From contig NZ_LGUI01000010.1 in assembly GCF_002891295.1 (NCBI RefSeq), positions 124,001 through 188,000 of the forward strand: DNA of 64,000 nucleotides, read 5' to 3'. Source of the DNA: Streptomyces eurocidicus (GTDB taxonomy: Bacteria; Actinomycetota; Actinomycetes; Streptomycetales; Streptomycetaceae). The position numbers and the translations under genes were made by a program. This document shows positions 52,660 to 61,133 of this stretch, in pieces; the first letter of the stretch is position 1; each line of letters starts with the position of its first letter. Under the pieces are notes generated by a model. It did no database searches. It was not told the DNA's origin and worked only from the letters and a program-made list of their open reading frames with translations.

Positions 52660-53232
52660 TCAGCCCTGCCGGCCGCCGAGCGGAGCCCCTGCGGCGGGCG
52701 CGAGCCCGCCCCGGCGGGCGGCCCGCAGCGCGCGCCGGCGCCGCAGCCCCGTCAGCCGGTCCAGATACAGCCCGCCCTCCAGGTGGTCGCACTCGTGCTG
52801 GAGGCAGCGCGCGAAGAACCCCGTGCCGCTCACCCGCACCGGGGAGCCGTCCACCATGAAGCCCGCCACCTCCGCGTGGTCGAAGCGCTCCGTGCCCGCC
52901 TCGACGCCGGGCACGGAGAGACACCCCTCGGGCCCGCGGAAGGCGATGCCGTCCGCCGTGACGAGCCGGGGGTTCACCAGGTGCCCGAGGTGGCGGACGT
53001 CCTCGTCGTCCGGGCAGTCGTAGACGAAGACCCGAAGCGGTACACCGATCTGGTTGGCCGCGAGGCCCACGCCCCGCGCCGCGTACATCGTCGCGAACAT
53101 GTCCTCGACGAGCTCCGCGAGGCCCGCGTCAAACTCCGTGACCTCCTCACAGGGGGTCGCGAGACCCTGATCTCCGAGCAGCCGCAGGGGCCGTACACGT
53201 CCTGAACCACCGGGAATCGAGCCTTTGCGCAT
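52660..53232 (-). CDS. def: Peptide deformylase
   Basis: 190-residue metallo-enzyme that removes the formyl group from nascent proteins. All three motifs are present: GVGLAANQIG, EGCLS, and QHECDHLEG. ATG 53232 gives the normal length. The C-terminal ~25 residues (RRRALRAARRGGLAP...) are basic and exceed the core domain. Streptomyces usually has several deformylases; this is one of them. Confidence 0.93.
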   Translation of the reverse strand: MRKGSIPGGSGRVRPLRLLGDQGLATPCEEVTEFDAGLAELVEDMFATMYAARGVGLAANQIGVPLRVFVYDCPDDEDVRHLGHLVNPRLVTADGIAFRGPEGCLSVPGVEAGTERFDHAEVAGFMVDGSPVRVSGTGFFARCLQHECDHLEGGLYLDRLTGLRRRRALRAARRGGLAPAAGAPLGGRQG

Positions 53233-53398
53233 GGGGGCAACCCTACGTTCCGAGGACTGCGGGTTCGGGCCCACGGCCGGATCTCGATAGGCTGATCCCC
53301 GACCGAGGCCCCCTGGCCGACGTTCGGCTCGGAGGGGGCGTTCCACCGGCGGACCAGGAACAGGCAGCGGCGCCGGATTGCAAGGAGGATCTAGGACG

Positions 53399-54637
53399 AT
53401 GGCAGGCAACACGGGGCCGCTGTCGCCGCGGGCCAAGCTGGCCGTGACGGCGGGCAAGGCAGCTGCGGCGGTGTCGCGCGCCGCGGGCCGCGGCAGCGGA
53501 TCGGTGATCGGCGGCAAGGTCGCGCTCAAGCTCGACCCGGATCTGCTGGCCCGGCTGGCGACCCACCTGGACGTGGTCCTGGTGTCGGCCACCAACGGCA
53601 AGACGACCACGACCCGGCTGATCGCCGAGGCACTGCGGGCCAGCGGGCCGGTGGTGTCGAACGCGCTGGGCGCGAACATGCCGGCCGGCATCACCTCCGC
53701 CCTCGCAGGCGGCTCGGACGCGCGCTACGGCGTGATCGAGGTGGACGAGAAGTACCTGGCGGGTGTCGCCCGGGACGTCTCGCCCAAGGCCATAGCGCTG
53801 CTGAACCTCTCGCGCGACCAGCTCGACCGGGCCGCGGAGACGCGCATGCTCGCCGAGAAGTGGCGCGAGGGCCTGGCCGGCACCAAGGCGGTGATCATCG
53901 CCAACGCCGACGACCCGCTGATCGTCTGGGCGGCGTCCTCGTCGTCGAACGTGGTGTGGGTGGCCGCGGGCCAGGAGTGGAAGGACGACGCCTGGTCGTG
54001 CCCGTCCTGCGGCGGTGTGATGCAGCGCCCGGGCGACGACTGGTTCTGCGGTGAGTGCGGCTTCCGCCGGCCCACCCCGAGCTGGGCGCTGTCCGGCGAC
54101 TACGTCCTCGACCCGCACGGCAGCGCGTGGCCGATCCACCTCCAGCTGCCGGGCCGGGCCAACAAGGCGAACGCCACCACCTCGGCCGCCGTCGCGGCCA
54201 CGTTCGGGGTGCCGCCGCAGGTGGCCCTGGAGCGGATGTACCAGGTGCAGGCGGTCGCGGGCCGGTTCGACGTGGTGCAGTTCCTGAACCGGGACATCCG
54301 GCTGCTGCTGGCGAAGAACCCGGCCGGCTGGCTGGAGACGTTCTCGCTGATCGACGGGCCGCCGGCGCCGGTGATCCTCGCCGTGAACGCCCGGGGTGCG
54401 GACGGCACGGACACCTCGTGGCTGTGGGACGTGGACTACACCCGGCTCGCCGGGCACCCGATCTTCCTCCTCGGCGACCGCAAGCTCGACCTCGCGGTGC
54501 GCCTGGAGGTCGCGGGGCTGGACTTCCGCGTCTGCGAGACCGTCGACGAGGCCGTGCAGGCGGCGCCGCCCGGCAGGATCGAGCTGATCGCCAACTACAC
54601 CGCGTTCCAGGACGTCCGCCGCCGCGTCGGCAACTGA
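53399..54637 (+). CDS. murT: Lipid II isoglutaminyl synthase subunit MurT
   Basis: 412-residue Mur-ligase-like ATPase subunit. With GatD it amidates the alpha-carboxyl of D-Glu in lipid II to D-isoglutamine. ATP loop SATNGKTTTTR near residue 65, and a zinc ribbon of two Cys pairs (CPSCGG, CGECG) near 202-222 inserted in the middle domain, as in known MurT. AAGGAGG lies 10 bases before ATG 53399. The GatD gene follows after 21 bases. Confidence 0.94.
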   Translation: MAGNTGPLSPRAKLAVTAGKAAAAVSRAAGRGSGSVIGGKVALKLDPDLLARLATHLDVVLVSATNGKTTTTRLIAEALRASGPVVSNALGANMPAGITSALAGGSDARYGVIEVDEKYLAGVARDVSPKAIALLNLSRDQLDRAAETRMLAEKWREGLAGTKAVIIANADDPLIVWAASSSSNVVWVAAGQEWKDDAWSCPSCGGVMQRPGDDWFCGECGFRRPTPSWALSGDYVLDPHGSAWPIHLQLPGRANKANATTSAAVAATFGVPPQVALERMYQVQAVAGRFDVVQFLNRDIRLLLAKNPAGWLETFSLIDGPPAPVILAVNARGADGTDTSWLWDVDYTRLAGHPIFLLGDRKLDLAVRLEVAGLDFRVCETVDEAVQAAPPGRIELIANYTAFQDVRRRVGN

Positions 54638-54658
54638 CCCCACGACAGGATTGTGAGC

Positions 54659-55387
54659 ATGAGCCAGAACAGTCTGCGGGTGGTGTGGGTCTACCCCGAC
54701 CTGCTGAGCACCTACGGCGACCAGGGCAATGTCCTGGTCCTGGAGCGCCGGGCGCGTCAGCGCCGGCTGGACGTCCAGCGCGTGGACATCCGTTCCGACC
54801 AGCCGATCCCCACCTCCGGGGACATCTATCTGATCGGCGGCGGTGAGGACCGCCCGCAGCGGCTGGCGGCCGAGCGGCTGCGCCGCGACGGCGGTCTGAA
54901 CCGGGCGGTCGCCAACGGCGCGATCGTCTTCTCGGTCTGCGCGGGCTACCAGATCCTGGGCCATGAGTTCATCAACGACCTCGGCCAGCGGGAGCAGGGC
55001 CTCGGCCTGCTCGACGTCGTCAGCACCCGCGGCGAGGGCGAGCGGTGCGTCGGCGACGTGCTCGCCGACATCGACGACCGGCTGGGGCTGCCGCCGCTGA
55101 CCGGCTTCGAGAACCACCAGGGCATCACCCACGTCGGCCCGAACGCGCGCCCCTTCGCGCGCACCCGGATCGGCAAGGGCAACGGCACGGGCGACGGCAC
55201 CGAGGGCGCGTACAACGACACCGTCTTCGGTACGTACATGCACGGTCCGGTCATGGCGCGCAACCCGCATATCTCGGACCTGCTGATCAAGCTGGCGCTG
55301 GACGTCAACGCCCTTCCGCCGGTGGACGACCGCTGGTACGAGGCGCTGCGCAACGAGCGGATCGCGGCGGCCAGCCAGCCTTCCTGA
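54659..55387 (+). CDS. gatD: Lipid II isoglutaminyl synthase glutamine amidotransferase subunit GatD
   Basis: 242-residue class I-like glutaminase that supplies ammonia to MurT. Nucleophile Cys in VFSVCAGYQILGHEF, early IGGGEDRPQ, and late GTYMHGPVMARNPH with the catalytic His. ATG 54659 is preferred to GTG 54653 because AGGA is 8 bases before it. It forms an operon with murT. Confidence 0.94.
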   Translation: MSQNSLRVVWVYPDLLSTYGDQGNVLVLERRARQRRLDVQRVDIRSDQPIPTSGDIYLIGGGEDRPQRLAAERLRRDGGLNRAVANGAIVFSVCAGYQILGHEFINDLGQREQGLGLLDVVSTRGEGERCVGDVLADIDDRLGLPPLTGFENHQGITHVGPNARPFARTRIGKGNGTGDGTEGAYNDTVFGTYMHGPVMARNPHISDLLIKLALDVNALPPVDDRWYEALRNERIAAASQPS

Positions 55388-55432
55388 CGGACCGGGGCCG
55401 TACGCGCGCCCGGATGACGGACGGCTGTGTCC

Positions 55433-55464
55433 CCCCGCCACCTCTCGCTTGTATGGTGGCGGGG
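55433..55464 (+). terminator. Terminator after gatD
   Basis: 10-bp inverted repeat CCCCGCCACC (55433-55442) / GGTGGCGGGG (55455-55464) with a 12-base loop, between gatD and pfkA. Confidence 0.65.
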
Positions 55465-55518
55465 ATCCAGCCGGACGACGGGGTCCGGTCACCCGCCCTG
55501 TTGTGAAGGTTCCCTGTC

Positions 55519-56544
55519 ATGCGCATCGGCGTACTCACCTCCGGTGGCGACTGCCCCGGTCTGAATGCCGTCATCCGGTCCGTGGTGCACCGCGCCGTCG
55601 CGGACCACGGTGACGAGGTCATCGGCTTCCACGACGGCTGGCGGGGGCTGCTGGAGGGCGACTTCCGCAAGCTCGACCTGGACGCGGTCGGTGGCATCCT
55701 GGCCCTCGGCGGCACCATCCTCGGCTCCTCCCGGGTCCGGCCCGCCGATCTTCGCGACGGCGTCGAGCGGGCCCGCGGCCATGTCGCGGACCTGGGCCTG
55801 GACGCGATCGTGCCGATCGGCGGCGAGGGCACCCTCAAGGCGGCCCGGCTGCTGTCGGACGCCGGCCTGCCCATCGTGGGCGTCCCCAAGACCATCGACA
55901 ACGACATCGCGTCGACCGACGTGACCTTCGGCTTCGACACGGCCGTCGGGGTGTCGACCGAGGCCCTGGACCGGCTGAAGACCACCGCCGAGTCCCATCA
56001 GCGGGTGCTCATCGTGGAGGTGATGGGCCGCCACACCGGCTGGATCGCCCTGCACTCGGGCATGGCCGCGGGCGCCCACGCGATCGTCGTGCCGGAGCGC
56101 CCCTTCGACATCGACGAGCTGGCCGAGGTGGTCGGCCGCCGCTTCGAGGCGGGCAAGCGCTTCGCGATCGTGGTGGTCGCCGAGGGCGCCAAGCCCCGCG
56201 CGGGCTCGATGGCCTTCGAGACCGGCGACACGGACTCCTACGGCCACGAGCGGTTCGCGGGCGTCGCCCGGCAGCTGGCCGTCGAGCTGGAGCGGCGCCT
56301 CGGCAAGGAGGCCCGCCCGGTGATACTCGGCCATGTGCAGCGCGGTGGCACGCCCACCGCGTACGACCGGGTGCTGGCGACCCGCTTCGGCTGGCACGCC
56401 GTGGAGGCGGTGCACCGCGGGGCCTTCGGGATGATGACGGCGCTGCACGGCACGGACATCACCCTGGTGCCGCTGGCGGCGGCCGTGGAGCGGCTGAAGA
56501 CCGTTCCGGCGGAGCGCTACGCCGAGGTCGAGTGCGTCCTGTGA
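55519..56544 (+). CDS. pfkA: 6-phosphofructokinase
   Basis: 341-residue glycolytic kinase phosphorylating fructose 6-phosphate. Motifs TSGGDCPGLNAVIR (start), GGEGTLKAA, PKTIDNDI, MGRHTGW and GHVQRGGTPTA. The residue pair Gly in GGEGT with Lys in PKTIDND is that of the ATP-dependent actinobacterial enzymes; the pyrophosphate-dependent ones carry Asp instead of this Gly. It is flanked by terminators on both sides, so it is monocistronic. Confidence 0.95.
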   Translation: MRIGVLTSGGDCPGLNAVIRSVVHRAVADHGDEVIGFHDGWRGLLEGDFRKLDLDAVGGILALGGTILGSSRVRPADLRDGVERARGHVADLGLDAIVPIGGEGTLKAARLLSDAGLPIVGVPKTIDNDIASTDVTFGFDTAVGVSTEALDRLKTTAESHQRVLIVEVMGRHTGWIALHSGMAAGAHAIVVPERPFDIDELAEVVGRRFEAGKRFAIVVVAEGAKPRAGSMAFETGDTDSYGHERFAGVARQLAVELERRLGKEARPVILGHVQRGGTPTAYDRVLATRFGWHAVEAVHRGAFGMMTALHGTDITLVPLAAAVERLKTVPAERYAEVECVL

Positions 56545-56569
56545 AGTGATCTTCGCGTACCTCGCCGTA

Positions 56570-56601
56570 CCGCCCCCGGCCGGAGCTCCGGCCGGGGGCG
56601 G
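56570..56601 (+). terminator. Terminator after pfkA
   Basis: Perfect 32-base palindrome (arm CCGCCCCCGGCCGGAG) 26 bases after the pfkA stop and 47 bases before the CtaG-like gene. Confidence 0.75.
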
Positions 56602-56647
56602 CTCTACTCTGGTCCCGGCGCATCGGTACGAAATGGGAGAGACGCGG

Positions 56648-57598
56648 ATGGATCACAGCGGGCACGGCATGATGATGGACATGCCGCCGTTCACGCTGGG
56701 ACGGGGTCTGGAGTTCAGCGGCGATCCGTTCTTCATGATCGGTTGCTTGCTGGGGCTGGCCCTGTACGGCTGGGGTGTGGTGCGGCTGCGGATGCGCGGT
56801 GACGCCTGGCCCGTCGGCCGTACGGTCGCGTTCGTGCTCGGCGTGCTGACGGTGTGGCTGGTGATGTGTACCAAGCTGAACGACTACGGCATGGTCATGT
56901 TTAGCGTGCACATGGTGCAGCACATGGTGATCAGCATGCTCTCCCCGATCCTGCTGCTGCTCGGCGCCCCGGTGACGCTGACGCTGCGGGCGCTGCCGAC
57001 GGCGGGACGCGGGCGCAAGGGCCCGCGGGAGTTGCTGGTGGCGCTGCTGCACAGCCGCTACATGCGGATCATCACCCACCCGGCGTTCACGATCCCGCTG
57101 TTCATCGCGAGCCTGTACGCCCTGTACTTCACACCGCTGTTCGACTTCCTCATGGAGTCGAGGACCGGGCACATCGCGATGATGGTGCACTTCCTCGCGG
57201 TCGGCCTGGTGTTCTTCTGGCCGATCATGGGCGTGGACCCGGGTCCGCACCGGCCGGGTTATGTGATGCGGATGCTGGAGCTGTTCGCCGGCATGCCCTT
57301 CCACGCGTTCTTCGGCATCGCCCTGATGATGGGCACGGAGCCGATGATCAAGACGTATATGCACCCGCCGGCCTCGCTGGGCATCGACGCGCTGGAGGAC
57401 CAGCAGGCGGGCGGCGGCATCGCGTGGGCGTTCAGCGAGATCCCGTCGGTCGTGGTGCTGCTCGCGCTGGCCTACCAGTGGTACCGCTCCGAGCAGCGCC
57501 AGTCGCGGCGCTCGGACCGGGCCGCGGACCGCAACGGCGACAAGGAGCTGGCGGAGTACAACGCCTACCTGGCCTCGCTGCAGGCGCGCGGGCGCTGA
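56648..57598 (+). CDS. Cytochrome c oxidase assembly protein (CtaG/caa3-type)
   Basis: 316-residue membrane protein with about seven transmembrane segments. The N-terminus MDHSGHGMMMDMPPF is His/Met-rich and may bind copper. The conserved VHMVQHMVISMLSPILLLLG, HSR and AMMVHFLAVGLVFFWPIMGVDP segments fit the CtaG family, which helps insert copper into cytochrome oxidase. ATG 56648 has GGGAGAG 6 bases upstream. The C-terminal ~40 residues are a charged tail. Confidence 0.9.
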   Translation: MDHSGHGMMMDMPPFTLGRGLEFSGDPFFMIGCLLGLALYGWGVVRLRMRGDAWPVGRTVAFVLGVLTVWLVMCTKLNDYGMVMFSVHMVQHMVISMLSPILLLLGAPVTLTLRALPTAGRGRKGPRELLVALLHSRYMRIITHPAFTIPLFIASLYALYFTPLFDFLMESRTGHIAMMVHFLAVGLVFFWPIMGVDPGPHRPGYVMRMLELFAGMPFHAFFGIALMMGTEPMIKTYMHPPASLGIDALEDQQAGGGIAWAFSEIPSVVVLLALAYQWYRSEQRQSRRSDRAADRNGDKELAEYNAYLASLQARGR

Positions 57599-57633
57599 GC
57601 CGGGGGCACACCCGGGGGCACGGGTATGGCGGT

Positions 57634-57677
57634 GAGGGCCGCGGCCGGGAGACGATGGTCTTCTGGCCGCGGCCCTC
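57634..57677 (+). terminator. Long hairpin between the CtaG-like gene and the 52-residue ORF
   Basis: 13-bp inverted repeat (GAGGGCCGCGGCC 57634-57646 and complement 57665-57677); the loop contains AGAC/GTCT pairing that extends the stem. Likely terminator of the upstream gene. Confidence 0.6.
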
Positions 57678-57716
57678 TCGCGTCCGCGCGTCGGGCCGCC
57701 GTGAGGAGGTGCGGGC

Positions 57717-57875
57717 ATGCCCGGATCGGCGAAGGCGATGACGGGGCTGACGGTGGGGGGACTCGTCACGGTGACCGCCTACACGGTGACCATCGGGAGC
57801 GACGGCTGGCTGTGGTTCACCTGGGTGGTGCTGATGCTGATGACGATAGGCACCCTGGTGGCACGGGGGACGTGA
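57717..57875 (+). CDS. Small membrane protein, function unknown
   Basis: 52-residue protein with GAGGAGG 6 bases before ATG 57717. Two hydrophobic segments: residues ~9-27 (TGLTVGGLVTVTAYTVTIG) and ~31-48 (WLWFTWVVLMLMTIGTLV). Third codon positions are mostly G or C, as in real genes here. It follows the CtaG-like gene with a hairpin between, so it may be expressed separately. It could be a small subunit or modulator of a membrane complex; no family is recognised. Confidence 0.65.
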   Translation: MPGSAKAMTGLTVGGLVTVTAYTVTIGSDGWLWFTWVVLMLMTIGTLVARGT

Positions 57876-57906
57876 CACGGGGCCCGGGCACCGGGGCGTC
57901 CGCCGG

Positions 57907-58296
57907 CTAGAAGCGGAACACCGCTCCCGTCGCCACGTCGAGCCCGCACGCGTTGGGGTACGTCTTGTGCCAGACGACGGGCCGGTCGTTCCAGTCACCC
58001 TCCACGGCGGCGGTGACGGGGTCGTACTCCCTGGTGCACAGGTGGCCCTCGCCGGCGAGCGCGTCCGGCTCACCGTTGGCCCGCTGGAGGTCGGCGCAGG
58101 CCGCGGCCGCGTGCGGGTGGTGGCCGCCCGCCTCGGGGCAGGCGAGCTGCACGCCCCGGATCCAGGTGTTCCGCGCGCCGGAGACGGTCAGGAGCAGCCG
58201 CCCGCGTTCGGGCTCGCCCGCCGTCGCGGGGCCCGCGGCGAGGCAGAGGAGGGCGGTGGCGGTCGTCGCGACGGCCACGGGGGTGCGTACGGACAT
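57907..58296 (-). CDS. Subtilisin inhibitor-like protein (SSI family)
   Basis: 129-residue secreted serine-protease inhibitor of the Streptomyces subtilisin inhibitor family. A signal peptide of ~26 residues ends at ATAGE. The mature part keeps four Cys in the SSI order (CPEAGG, ACADL, CTREYDP, NACGL), forming two disulfides in the family, and ends GAVFRF. In SSI the reactive loop reads CPM-VYDP with Met as P1; here it is CTR-EYDP, so P1 is Arg, predicting inhibition of trypsin-like proteases. AGGAGG lies 6 bases before ATG 58296. Confidence 0.92.
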   Translation of the reverse strand: MSVRTPVAVATTATALLCLAAGPATAGEPERGRLLLTVSGARNTWIRGVQLACPEAGGHHPHAAAACADLQRANGEPDALAGEGHLCTREYDPVTAAVEGDWNDRPVVWHKTYPNACGLDVATGAVFRF

Positions 58297-58565
58297 GCGA
58301 TGCCTCCTGGGGCGCGGGGATGCCCGGTACCAGGCCATCGCGCGCGGGGGCCGCGGGGCAAGCGGCCGCACCGGGGAGTCCCCCGGACGGCGGCGCACTC
58401 CCACCCGGACGGGCCCATGGGCAGGCGCACACCGTACCGCCACGACGACCACCACCCGACCACCCGGACCGGCCCCGGGCGCCTGTGCCGCCACCGGCCT
58501 GCGGGAAGGCCCGCGGGCGGCGACGGCGGGCAATCCGTACGAGCGGTCCCGCGCGGGCCCGTGGT

Positions 58566-59168
58566 TCAGCCCGCGAGCCTCTTCTTCAGTTCGGTCACCT
58601 GGGGGCCGGAGTCCTTGGCCGGGATCTCCCAGCGGAAGGTCTTGCCCTCTCCGTCGGTGTAGACGAGGGTGCCGCCGCGCTGGTGCTCGTTGATGTCGAA
58701 GGTCCTGGCGCGCCATTTGGCGGTGCCGGCCGGGATGGGGCCGCCGGCGTCGAAGCCGCTGAGGAAGACGTTCGCGGCGTTGCCGTCGCCCGCGCCGACG
58801 GCCTGGCCGTCGGCGGCCACCCACTGCCAGCCGCCCCGCTGGGCCGGGGCCGTCTCGGCGACGGCCGACGCCGACGTCGGGCGGTCCCGCACGGACACGA
58901 TGACGAAGAGGCCGTTGGTGGGCTTGTCGGCCATCGCCTTGTTCGCGTAGACGACGCTGGTGGGCGTCACTTCGAGGCGTCCCACGCCGCCCGATCCCAC
59001 GGTCGGGGCGCCCTTGCCCATCGGCTGGACCCCGCCCTCGGGGCTGTCCCCCGTGGTGGCCGAGGAGGCGGTGGCGCTCGCGGACGGCTTGTCCTTCGTC
59101 TCGGTGCCGCACGCGGTGAGCGGCAGCGCGGCGACGAGGCAGACGGCTATGACGGTGCTGGTGCGCAT
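58566..59168 (-). CDS. Lipoprotein, function unknown
   Basis: 200-residue predicted lipoprotein: signal MRTSTVIAVCLVAALPLTAC with the lipobox LTAC at residues 17-20. A Ser/Thr/Ala-rich linker follows, then a beta-rich domain from ~65 (EVTPTSVVYANKAMADKPTNG, GLFVIVSVRDR, GGTLVYTDGEGKTFRWEIP) like the DUF4352 immunoglobulin-type fold. AGGGGA is upstream of ATG 59168. Likely a cell-surface binding protein. Not recognised further. Confidence 0.8.
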   Translation of the reverse strand: MRTSTVIAVCLVAALPLTACGTETKDKPSASATASSATTGDSPEGGVQPMGKGAPTVGSGGVGRLEVTPTSVVYANKAMADKPTNGLFVIVSVRDRPTSASAVAETAPAQRGGWQWVAADGQAVGAGDGNAANVFLSGFDAGGPIPAGTAKWRARTFDINEHQRGGTLVYTDGEGKTFRWEIPAKDSGPQVTELKKRLAG

Positions 59169-59301
59169 GTATCCCCTGAGGTCTGGACGGACCGGCGAAA
59201 CGTACCGCCGGTAACAAGCCCTACCGCGAGGTCTGTTCGAATCGTGATCAGTCCGCGACCGCACCGCGACCCGCCGCGCCACGCCACCCGCTACGCAGAA
59301 A

Positions 59302-59338
59302 AGCCTCACCCCGGCCCTTACCGGACCGGGGTGAGGCT
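59302..59338 (-). terminator. Terminator after the aminopeptidase gene
   Basis: Perfect 13-bp inverted repeat AGCCTCACCCCGG (59302-59314) / complement (59326-59338) with an 11-base loop, 35 bases after the stop of the minus-strand gene. Confidence 0.78.
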
Positions 59339-59372
59339 CGCTATGTCGTGCTGTGTTCCGTTACGCCCAGGG

Positions 59373-60971
59373 CTACTTGGCCGCGGCGGCCTTCGGCGCC
59401 GGGACGGCGTGCGGGGCGCACGTCACGTCCTTGGCATCGACCTTGCCGTCGAGGAGGTAGGCGTCGACCCGGGTGTTGATGCAGGGGTTGACGAGCCCGG
59501 TGACGCCGTGCGAGCCGGCGCCCTTCTCGGTGATCAGGCGCGAGCCGCGGAAGCGCTTGTGCAGCTCGACGGCGCCGGCGTACGGGGTGGCGGCGTCACG
59601 GTCGGACTGCACGATGAGGGTCTGCGGCAGGCCCTTGTGCGTGGTGACCTCGACCGGCGTCTGCTGCGGGGCCTTCCAGGTGGCGCAGGGGAGGTTCATC
59701 CAGGCGTTGGCCCAGGTCATGAACGGGGCCTTCTTGTGGATGCGGGTGTTGTCCCGGTCCCACTTGTTCCAGCTGGTGGGCCACTTGGCGTCGGCGCACT
59801 CGACCGCGGTGTAGACCGCGTTGCTGTTCTCCTTGTCGATGTTGCCGGCCTTGTCCGCGAGGTCCGGGCCGGCCTCCGCGATCAGCGGCTTCTCGTCACC
59901 GGCGACGTACTTGCTCCAGGTCTCGGCGACCGGGACCCACGAGGAGTCGTAGTACGCGGCGCTCTGGAAGAAGTTGATCAGCTCGGCCGGGCCGACGACC
60001 CCGCCGATGGGCTTCTTCTTGGCGGTGGCCCGGATCTTCTCCCAGCCCTTCTGGACCTCGGCCTGCGTCTTGCCGAGGTGGAAGGCGTCGTCGTGCTTGG
60101 CGACCCACGCCTCCCAGTCCTTGAAGCGGCCCTCGAAGGCGACGTCCTGCTCCAGGTTCGCCTCGTACCAGATGTTGTCCGTGGCCGGGTTGACGACGCT
60201 GTCGACGACCATGCGGCGGACGTGGGACGGGAACAGGGTGCCGTAGACGGCGCCGAGGTAGGTGCCGTAGGAGACGCCCAGGTAGTTCAGCTTCTTCTCA
60301 CCGAGCGCGGCGCGCACGACGTCGAGGTCGCGGGCCGTGTTCAGGGTGGTGAGGTACGGCAGCAGGTCGCCGCTGCGCTCGGCGCAGCCGTCGGCGTACT
60401 CACGGGCCAGCTTGCGCTGGGCGCGCTTGTCGGCCTCGCTGCCGGGCACCGGGTCGGCCTTGGGGGCGCCGACGAACTTCTGCGGGTCGACGCAGGAGAT
60501 CGGCGCGGAGTGGCCCACGCCGCGCGGGTCGAAGCCGACGAAGTCGTACGCCTTCGCGGTCTTGGTCCACAGCGGGCTCTTGGTCGTGATCCGCTTGGGG
60601 AACCGCATGCCGGAGCCGCCGGGGCCGCCCGGGTTGTAGATAAGCGAGCCCTGGCGCTCGTCCGCGGTGCCGGTGGAGCGCACGCGGTCGACGGCTATCT
60701 CGATGGTGCGGCCGTCGGGCTTGGCGTAGTCGACGGGGACGCGCACGAAGCCGCACTGGATCGGCTTCTCCAGGCCCCAGGAGGCCGGGCAGTCCTGCCA
60801 CTTGACGCCGGTCTTGGCCGCGCGCTCGGCGGCTATGCGTGCACCGCGCGCCTCGGCGGCACCGCCCGGCACGCGCTCGCCGGCGCTGGCGGCCGGGGCG
60901 GTCAGGAACCCGGCCACCAGCGCGCCGGTCACCAGAGTGCCGGCCGCGCCGAGTATGGATGTAGCTCTCAC
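59373..60971 (-). CDS. Secreted tripeptidyl aminopeptidase-like alpha/beta hydrolase
   Basis: 532-residue exported alpha/beta hydrolase of the TAP/SlpE group, which removes short peptides from N-termini of secreted proteins. The signal peptide ends near residue 30 (APAASAGE). Visible: YNPGGPGGSG (oxyanion), FVGFDPRGVGHSAPISC, nucleophile YLGVSYGTYLGAVYG, Asp in QSDRDAATPYAGA, and His in GAGSHGVTG. GTG 60971 has AGGGGG about 9 bases upstream; the frame runs further but without a signal. Cys pairs suggest disulfides outside the cell. Confidence 0.9.
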   Translation of the reverse strand: MRATSILGAAGTLVTGALVAGFLTAPAASAGERVPGGAAEARGARIAAERAAKTGVKWQDCPASWGLEKPIQCGFVRVPVDYAKPDGRTIEIAVDRVRSTGTADERQGSLIYNPGGPGGSGMRFPKRITTKSPLWTKTAKAYDFVGFDPRGVGHSAPISCVDPQKFVGAPKADPVPGSEADKRAQRKLAREYADGCAERSGDLLPYLTTLNTARDLDVVRAALGEKKLNYLGVSYGTYLGAVYGTLFPSHVRRMVVDSVVNPATDNIWYEANLEQDVAFEGRFKDWEAWVAKHDDAFHLGKTQAEVQKGWEKIRATAKKKPIGGVVGPAELINFFQSAAYYDSSWVPVAETWSKYVAGDEKPLIAEAGPDLADKAGNIDKENSNAVYTAVECADAKWPTSWNKWDRDNTRIHKKAPFMTWANAWMNLPCATWKAPQQTPVEVTTHKGLPQTLIVQSDRDAATPYAGAVELHKRFRGSRLITEKGAGSHGVTGLVNPCINTRVDAYLLDGKVDAKDVTCAPHAVPAPKAAAAK

Positions 60972-61133
60972 GTAGGAATCCCCCTGCTGAGTGCGCCGCT
61001 TGGAGCGGCGTGATCGCAATGCACTGCTTGCCGGGATCCTTCCGTCTCCCATGCCACATACAACAGGTCGTACGGGTGTTTCTTTACTAATTCGTAAGGA
61101 TGACGTCATAAAAAGCGGCACACGTGGCGCTGT

